Positions 58,825 through 64,000 of a stretch of 64,000 nt of DNA are shown piece after piece (position 1 is the first letter of the stretch; each line of letters starts with the position of its first letter). A model generated the notes under the pieces. It worked only from the letters and a program-made list of their open reading frames with translations, was not told where the DNA came from and made no database searches. The stretch comes from Mycobacteriales bacterium (GTDB lineage: Bacteria > Actinomycetota > Actinomycetes > DATLTS01): contig DATLTS010000015.1 in NCBI GenBank assembly GCA_035533475.1, positions 1 through 64,000 on the forward strand, written 5' to 3'. The translations under genes were made by a program, and so were the position numbers.

Positions 58825-61800
58825 CCCCCGTCGATCTGGCCCGTCGGCTCGGCTGGGAGCTGCCGACCGCCGAGCAGGCTGCGGTCATAGCCGCTCCGTT
58901 GGAGCCGCTGCTCGTCGTCGCCGGAGCCGGTTCGGGGAAGACGGCGACGATGGCCGCCCGGGTGATCTGGCTGGTCGCCACCGGTCAGGTCCGCCCGGAC
59001 CAGATCCTCGGCTTGACGTTCACCCGCAAGGCCGCCGCCGAGCTCGCGGTCCGGTTGCGTCGCCGGCTGGCTCAGCTGCGGGCCGCCGACCCGGTAGCCG
59101 TCGGCGAGGAGGAGCCCACCGTCTCGACCTACCACTCCTATGCCGCCCGACTTCTCGGCGACCATGCGCTGCGGGACGCCCGGGAGCCCACCGCGCGATT
59201 GGCCAGCCCGGCGGCCTGCTGGCAGCTGGCCGGCCGGGTCGTCGCCGAATACGACGGCCCGATGGATGCCGTCCCGTGGGGCCCGCCGGCGGTGATCGCC
59301 GCGGTGCTGAGCCTGGCGGGGGACATCAGCGAACACCTGTGCTCCGTGGAGGAGGTCCGCGCGCATGCCGACGGGTTGGCGGCGGCGGCCCAAACCGTGC
59401 CCGGGCCGGTGCCGGCGGCGGTCCGGGCGCTGCTCGACACGGCGGAGACCCGGGTCGCCCTGTTGCCGCTCGTCGCCGCCTACAACCGACGCAAAGCCGA
59501 GCGGGAGGTCCTCGACCACGGGGACCAGGTCGCGTTCGCCGCCCGGATCGCCGAGCGCCACCCCGCGGTCGGGCGGGCCGAGCGCGATCGGTACCCCGTG
59601 GTGCTGCTCGACGAGTACCAGGACACCGGACATGCGCAACGGGGCCTGCTCCGGGCGCTGTTCGGAGCCGGCCACCCGGTCACCGCCGTGGGCGACCCAT
59701 GCCAGTCGATCTACGGCTGGCGGGGGGCGAGCGCCGGTGGGCTGCGCCGGTTCCGCACCGATTTCCCCGCCCGGGACGGGTCCCCCGCGCAGCTGCGGCA
59801 GCTAGCCACCAGCTTCCGCAACGGCGAGCGCATCCTGGCCGTCGCCAACCGGCTTTCCGCGCCGCTGCGCGCGGAAGGTCTCGAGGTGCCCGAACTGGTC
59901 CCGGCTCCGGGCGGACGGGGGCGGGGCGACGTGGTTGCCGCGTGGCACCGCAGCGCCGCCGACGAGGCCGGCTGGCTGGCCGGGCAGATCGGCGACCTCC
60001 TGGCGTCCGCGGAGCGCCGGCCGGCCGACATCGCCGTCCTCGTGCGCCGCCGGACCCAGATGCCGCGACTGCGGGAGGCCCTGGAAGCGGTCGGGGTGCC
60101 GGTCGAGGTGGTCGGTCTCGGCGGCCTGCTCCAGGTCCCCGAGGTTGCCGACATCGTCGCGACGCTGAAGGTCGTTGCCGACCCGGGCGAAGGTGCCGGG
60201 CTGGTCCGGTTGCTGACCGGGCCACGCTGGCGGCTCGGCCCGCGCGACCTGACGGCGCTCGCCCGGCGCGCCCGGCGGCTCCGGGCGCCGGCCGATCCGG
60301 CGGGTGACGCGCTGCTCGACGCGGTCGCCGGCACCGACGACGCGGGCCGCGGCAGCCTGGTCGACGCCGTCGACGATCCGGGTCCGGCCGAGGCGTACTC
60401 GCCGACCGGGTATCGCCGGATCGAGGCTGTGCGTGCGGAGCTGCGTACCCTGCGCGGCCAGCTCGACCTGCCCCTGCCCGAGCTCGTCGCCGAGATCGCC
60501 CGCGCCTTGGGTCTGGCGGTCGAGCTGGCCGGGCGTCCCGGTGTCGACCCGGCGGCCGCGCTGGCCGACCTCGACGCTTTCGTCGACGCGGCAGCCGGTT
60601 TCGCCGGGGACAGTGACCTGCCGACCGTGCGGTCGTTCCTCGGATACCTCGCGGCTGCCGACGAGCACGAGTTCGGCCTCGAGCCGGCCCGGGTCGGCAG
60701 CAGCGACTCGGTGAAGCTGCTCACCGTGCATGCCGCGAAGGGCTTGGAGTGGCCGGTCGTCGTGCTGCCCGGCCTGGGCGCCGGGATTTTCCCGGCGAGG
60801 CCGCTGGTCACCAGTTCCTGGGCGGCCAATGCCCGGGTGCTGCCCTTCGCGCTCCGCGGCGACGGCGCGGACCTGCCTCAACTCGCCGCCCCCGACGCGG
60901 CGGAGCTGAGCCGGCTCGCCGGGGCGGTCGCCGCCCGCGAGGCCCTGGAGGAGCGACGGCTCGGCTACGTGGCGGTGACCCGGGCCGCCGAGCAGCTGAT
61001 CTGCACCGGTTTCGTCTGGGGCGACGGCAAGACGCCGCGGGTGCCGTCCCCCTTCCTCGTCGAGGTCGTCGAGGCCGGTGCCTCCGTGGCGGTGTGGGTC
61101 GACCCCCCGGAGCCCGGCGAGGCCAACCCGCTGCACGCCGACCCGCGCCCGGTGCCTTGGCCGGTGCCGGTCTCCGGCCCGGATCTCGAGGTGGTCCGGG
61201 CCGGCGCCGAGCGGGTCCGGCGCCAGCTCGCCGCCGGGGGCCCGCGGCCAGGGGTGCCGGCCCCCGGCGGGGTGCCGGCGAGCTGGCGGGCCGAGGCCGA
61301 CCTGCTGCTCGCCGAGCGGGCCGCCGCCGGCCGGGGGCCGGCGAACCTCGACGTGCTGCTGCCCGGGCATCTGTCGGTCTCCGCCCTGGTCGAACTCGGC
61401 CGGGACCCGGCACGGCTGGCGAGGTCCATCCGCCGGCCGCTGCCCCGCCAGCCAGCGCCGGCCGCCCGGCGCGGCACGGCGTTTCACACCTGGTTGGAAG
61501 CGGTGTTCGGGCAGGCCGAGCTGCTGGATCTCGACGACCTCCCGGGCGCCGCCGACGCGGACGCCGCCGGCGATGCGCGACTCGGCGAGCTCCAGGACGC
61601 GTTCCGGCGCAGCCACTGGTGGGGCCGCAGCCCGCACGCGGTCGAGGTGGCGTTCGAGATGCGCGTGGCCGGCGTGCAGGTGCGGGGTCGGATCGATGCC
61701 GTGTACGCGGAGGCGGACGGGCGCTGGTCCGTCGTCGACTGGAAGACCGGTGCGCCGCCGCCCACCGCGGCCGAGGCGTCCGCCGCCGCCGTGCAACTCG

Positions 61801-61964
61801 CCGCCTATCGGCTGGCCTGGTCCGGGCTGGCCGGGGTGGCACCGGAAGCGGTCCGGGCCGCCTTCCACTATGTGAGTACCGGCCTGACCTGCTGGCTCGA
61901 CGACATGCCCGGGGCGGCGGACCTGGGCGCCGCCGTCGAGGCGCTTCCGGTGGCCGCCGGCTGA
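58821..61964 (+). CDS. adnB: AdnB-type helicase-nuclease subunit
   Basis: 1047 residues from TTG 58821, overlapping the adnA stop (TTGA). Motor: VAGAGSGKTATMAARV (~34), LDEYQDTGHAQRGLL, AVGDPCQSIYGWRGAS, LLTVHAAKGLEWPVVVLPG and VAVTRAAEQL. Nuclease motif VVDWKTG near residue 970 with RGTAFHTWLEAVFG upstream. In the mycobacterial complex AdnB is the lead motor. No iron-sulfur cysteine set is visible here. Counterpart Rv3201c. Confidence 0.93.
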   Translation: MTPVDLARRLGWELPTAEQAAVIAAPLEPLLVVAGAGSGKTATMAARVIWLVATGQVRPDQILGLTFTRKAAAELAVRLRRRLAQLRAADPVAVGEEEPTVSTYHSYAARLLGDHALRDAREPTARLASPAACWQLAGRVVAEYDGPMDAVPWGPPAVIAAVLSLAGDISEHLCSVEEVRAHADGLAAAAQTVPGPVPAAVRALLDTAETRVALLPLVAAYNRRKAEREVLDHGDQVAFAARIAERHPAVGRAERDRYPVVLLDEYQDTGHAQRGLLRALFGAGHPVTAVGDPCQSIYGWRGASAGGLRRFRTDFPARDGSPAQLRQLATSFRNGERILAVANRLSAPLRAEGLEVPELVPAPGGRGRGDVVAAWHRSAADEAGWLAGQIGDLLASAERRPADIAVLVRRRTQMPRLREALEAVGVPVEVVGLGGLLQVPEVADIVATLKVVADPGEGAGLVRLLTGPRWRLGPRDLTALARRARRLRAPADPAGDALLDAVAGTDDAGRGSLVDAVDDPGPAEAYSPTGYRRIEAVRAELRTLRGQLDLPLPELVAEIARALGLAVELAGRPGVDPAAALADLDAFVDAAAGFAGDSDLPTVRSFLGYLAAADEHEFGLEPARVGSSDSVKLLTVHAAKGLEWPVVVLPGLGAGIFPARPLVTSSWAANARVLPFALRGDGADLPQLAAPDAAELSRLAGAVAAREALEERRLGYVAVTRAAEQLICTGFVWGDGKTPRVPSPFLVEVVEAGASVAVWVDPPEPGEANPLHADPRPVPWPVPVSGPDLEVVRAGAERVRRQLAAGGPRPGVPAPGGVPASWRAEADLLLAERAAAGRGPANLDVLLPGHLSVSALVELGRDPARLARSIRRPLPRQPAPAARRGTAFHTWLEAVFGQAELLDLDDLPGAADADAAGDARLGELQDAFRRSHWWGRSPHAVEVAFEMRVAGVQVRGRIDAVYAEADGRWSVVDWKTGAPPPTAAEASAAAVQLAAYRLAWSGLAGVAPEAVRAAFHYVSTGLTCWLDDMPGAADLGAAVEALPVAAG

Positions 61965-61985
61965 CCGGACATAGGCTCGCCGACC

Positions 61986-62843
61986 GTGGACCTACCCGCC
62001 TTCGGCACCGGAGAGATGGACCGGGCGGCGAACCGTCGCGAGGATCAGGGGTGGTTGGCCGAACGCTGGGCCGATCCGACGAGCCGGGTGCTGGTACTGG
62101 ACGACGCCCTTCGCGTGACGGTCGAGGACACCCCGGACGGAGCCCGACTGGTGCTCAGCCCGCCGGTCGGCCTGGCGATGACGGCGCTGCTCGGTGTGGA
62201 TGCCACCGGCGTGGCGTACTTCAGCGCCAGCGGCGATCCGCCGCGCCGGTTGGACACCCGGCTGGCCGGCCTGCGAGACGTCGCGACCTCGCTCGACGCC
62301 CGCGAGGCGCACCTGCTGGTCACCGCCGTCGCCCTGGCCAACTGGCACGCCAGCCATCCATGTTGCCCACGCTGCGGGGCGCCGACGATCGCGGCGGCGG
62401 CGGGCTTCGCCCGGCGGTGCCCGGCCGATGAGAGCCTGCACTTCCCGCGCACCGACCCGGCCGTGATCATGCTGGTGAGCGACGGGGATCGGCGCTGTCT
62501 ACTCGGGCGACGGCCCGACTGGCCGCCGGGCCGGTTCTCCACGCTGGCCGGTTTCGTCGAACCGGGGGAGACCGCCGAGCAGGCGGTGGTCCGCGAGGTG
62601 CGCGAGGAGGTCGGCCTCGCGGTGCGCGACGTCCGCTACGCGGCGAGCCAGCCATGGCCGTTCCCGGCCAGCCTGATGCTCGGTTTCACCGCGATCGGTG
62701 CGGCCGAGCCGCCGGTGCTCGCCGATGCCGAACTCGAGGAAGCCGCCTGGTTCGACCGTGCGCAGTTGCTGGGCGGGGAGGTGCAGCTTCCGCCGCCGAT
62801 CTCGATCGCCCGCCGGCTGATCGACGGCTGGCTGCGGCCGTGA
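61986..62843 (+). CDS. nudC: NAD(+) diphosphatase / NADH pyrophosphatase NudC
   Basis: 285 residues from GTG 61986. Zinc ribbon HPCCPRCGAPT...FARRCPAD, Nudix box GFVEPGETAEQAVVREVREEVGL (GFVEPGETAEQ, REVREEVG) and the diagnostic SQPWPFPASLMLGF. Enzymes of this class cleave NAD(H) and remove NAD caps from RNA. Located between adnB and mycoredoxin, as Rv3199c. Confidence 0.94.
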   Translation: MDLPAFGTGEMDRAANRREDQGWLAERWADPTSRVLVLDDALRVTVEDTPDGARLVLSPPVGLAMTALLGVDATGVAYFSASGDPPRRLDTRLAGLRDVATSLDAREAHLLVTAVALANWHASHPCCPRCGAPTIAAAAGFARRCPADESLHFPRTDPAVIMLVSDGDRRCLLGRRPDWPPGRFSTLAGFVEPGETAEQAVVREVREEVGLAVRDVRYAASQPWPFPASLMLGFTAIGAAEPPVLADAELEEAAWFDRAQLLGGEVQLPPPISIARRLIDGWLRP

Positions 62844-62855
62844 TCGGGTGGCGGA

Positions 62856-63098
62856 TCAGCCGCGCAGGGCCGCGGTGAGCTCGGTGACGCTCGGGTTGCT
62901 CAGCGCGGTCCCGTCCGGAAGGAGCACCGTCGGCACGGTCTGGTTGCCGCCGTTGACCGACATGACGAACTCGGCGGCATTTGGATCACGGTCGATGTCG
63001 ACCTCCGCGAACGAGATCCCGGCCCGCTCCAGGTGCCGCTTGAGCCGGGTGCAGTACCCGCACCACGGCGTGCTGTAGAGCGTCAGCTGGCCGGACAC
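62856..63098 (-). CDS. mrx1: Mycoredoxin-1-like glutaredoxin
   Basis: 80 residues from GTG 63098 with GGAGG four bases upstream. A thioredoxin fold with the CxxC active site [11 protein letters not shown], the cis-Pro loop [11 protein letters not shown] and a terminal SVTELTAAL helix. It reduces mycothiol mixed disulphides in actinobacteria. Counterpart Rv3198A, again beside uvrD2. Confidence 0.93.
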   Translation of the reverse strand: MSGQLTLYSTPWCGYCTRLKRHLERAGISFAEVDIDRDPNAAEFVMSVNGGNQTVPTVLLPDGTALSNPSVTELTAALRG

Positions 63099-63179
63099 CG
63101 AACCTCCATCAGGAAAGACTGCCGTGGTCAACACCGTGGGGCCCGTGGTCGTTCCCCGCGGACTGGCAGGATGCCCGTA

Positions 63180-64000
63180 ATGACCCCCGAGGACGTGCTC
63201 GCCGCGCTGGACCCCGAGCAGCGGACGGCCGTCGAGGCGATCCGCGGGCCGGTCTGCATCCTCGCCGGCGCCGGAACCGGGAAGACCCGGACGATCACCC
63301 ACCGGATCGCCTACGGGGCGCTGATCGGGGCCGCACCCGCCGAACAGGTCCTCGCGGTTACCTTCACCACCCGGGCGGCGAGTGAACTGCGCACCCGGCT
63401 GCGCGGCCTCGGGGTCGGCCAGGTCGCCGCCCGGACCTTCCACGCCGCCGCCCTCGCACAGCTCAAGTACTTCTGGCCACGAATCGTCGGCGGTGGTTTC
63501 CCGGAGATCGTCGAGAGCAAGCTGAGGCTCGTCGGGGCTGCGGCCGCGCGGGCGCGGGTGACACCCGGCAGTGCCGAGCTCAAGGACCTGGCCGCGGAAA
63601 TCGAGTGGGCGAAATCCACGCTTTCCGGTCCGGACGGGTACCCGGCGGCGGCCGCTGCCGCCCGCCGGAGCCCGCCGCTGCCCGCCCCCAAGGTGGCCGA
63701 GGTCTACACCGCCTACGAAGCGCTCAAGGGCGAACGCGGGCTGCTCGACTTCGAGGATCTGCTGCTCGTCACGGCGGTCGCCCTGGAGGATCACGGGGAC
63801 GTCGCGGCGGAGGTCCGAGCCCGCTACCGGTACTTCGTCGTCGATGAATACCAGGACGTCACCCCGGTACAGCAGCGTCTGCTCAACGCCTGGCTCGGTG
63901 GTCGCGAGGAGCTCTGCGTGGTCGGCGACGCGAGCCAGACCATCTACTCCTTCACCGGGGCGTCGGCCAACCACCTGCTGGATTTCCCGCGGCGCCATCC
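63180..64000 (+). CDS. uvrD2: UvrD2-type DNA helicase, 5' part (runs off the window)
   Basis: 273 codons are visible from ATG 63180; an in-frame ATG at 63171 (GGCAGG upstream) is an alternative start. [11 protein letters not shown], Walker [67 protein letters not shown] and [15 protein letters not shown] are helicase superfamily 1 motifs in UvrD order. The arrangement nudC, mrx1, uvrD2 matches mycobacteria, where UvrD2 carries an HRDC domain and is essential. Confidence 0.93.
   Translation, partial: MTPEDVLAALDPEQRTAVEAIRGPVCILAGAGTGKTRTITHRIAYGALIGAAPAEQVLAVTFTTRAASELRTRLRGLGVGQVAARTFHAAALAQLKYFWPRIVGGGFPEIVESKLRLVGAAAARARVTPGSAELKDLAAEIEWAKSTLSGPDGYPAAAAAARRSPPLPAPKVAEVYTAYEALKGERGLLDFEDLLLVTAVALEDHGDVAAEVRARYRYFVVDEYQDVTPVQQRLLNAWLGGREELCVVGDASQTIYSFTGASANHLLDFPRRH

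Noticed and set aside
63099-63998. N-terminal extension of the mycoredoxin frame across the window end
   Set aside because: It is antisense to uvrD2. Mycoredoxin is about 80 residues and GTG 63098 has a good ribosome site.
1-64000. tRNA, rRNA, riboswitch or CRISPR elements
   Set aside because: I scanned the intergenic regions and found no cloverleaf, rRNA segment, known riboswitch fold or spaced repeats. Most gaps are too short to hold them. A covariance-model search would be needed to exclude small RNAs.

Overview
The window is high-GC actinobacterial chromosome. The gene content points to Actinomycetes: 7Fe ferredoxin, two LOG-family proteins, DUF3117, the SigE/anti-sigma/HtrA/TatB run, the AdnA/AdnB helicase-nuclease pair, mycoredoxin and Ku/LigD-type polymerase. 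Two core blocks follow gene sets known from Mycobacterium tuberculosis: about 7.8-28.5 kb corresponds to the Rv1177/Rv1178 to Rv1229c neighbourhoods, and about 40-64 kb to Rv3213c back to Rv3198c. gpgS is absent between folP2 and the DivIVA-like gene, so this is probably not a close relative of mycobacteria. A Frankiales- or Sporichthyales-like lineage is possible, but I cannot resolve it from sequence alone.

Region 1 (1-7.5 kb) is accessory DNA. It holds a 5'-truncated RHS/YD-repeat gene with a variable C-terminal tip, followed 4 nt later by a small membrane PH-like protein that could be its immunity factor. Next come a lipoprotein and an IS5-family insertion (5185-6574) with perfect 17-bp terminal repeats and a TAA target duplication. 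The insertion splits a 107-codon gene that was coupled to a HIRAN-like gene. A frameshifted HicB-like antitoxin follows. The island edge appears to have cut a gene that normally carries an acetyltransferase domain.

Region 2 (7.8-23.2 kb) holds fdxA-dapC-dapD-dapE (succinylase branch of lysine/DAP synthesis), two LOG genes, folP2, a DivIVA-like gene, tag, an enoyl-CoA hydratase with a PaaX regulator, glgA(glgM)/glgC (glycogen or maltosyl-phosphate synthesis), an O-methyltransferase, sigE with its anti-sigma factor, htrA and tatB.

A 1.9-kb insert follows tatB. It is flanked by a 19-bp direct repeat of the tatB 3' end and contains a lipoprotein gene broken by two -1 shifts.

Region 3 (25-40 kb) has mrp, a type II/IV secretion-pilus ATPase fused to a CheY-like receiver domain, an SDR and a DMT exporter, a CoA-lyase/acyl-CoA dehydrogenase/MaoC operon, small metabolic genes, and a divergent nitrilase-like amidase/aminotransferase pair.

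Region 4 (40-64 kb) has an orphan ParA, a zinc-ribbon gene, a ferritin-like gene, a DEAD-box helicase, DUF3107, TetR, the NHEJ polymerase and Ku, moeZ, an alkyltransferase-like DNA-repair protein, a HigA antitoxin beside a HigB remnant, adnA-adnB, nudC, mycoredoxin and the start of uvrD2. DNA repair is the main theme here.
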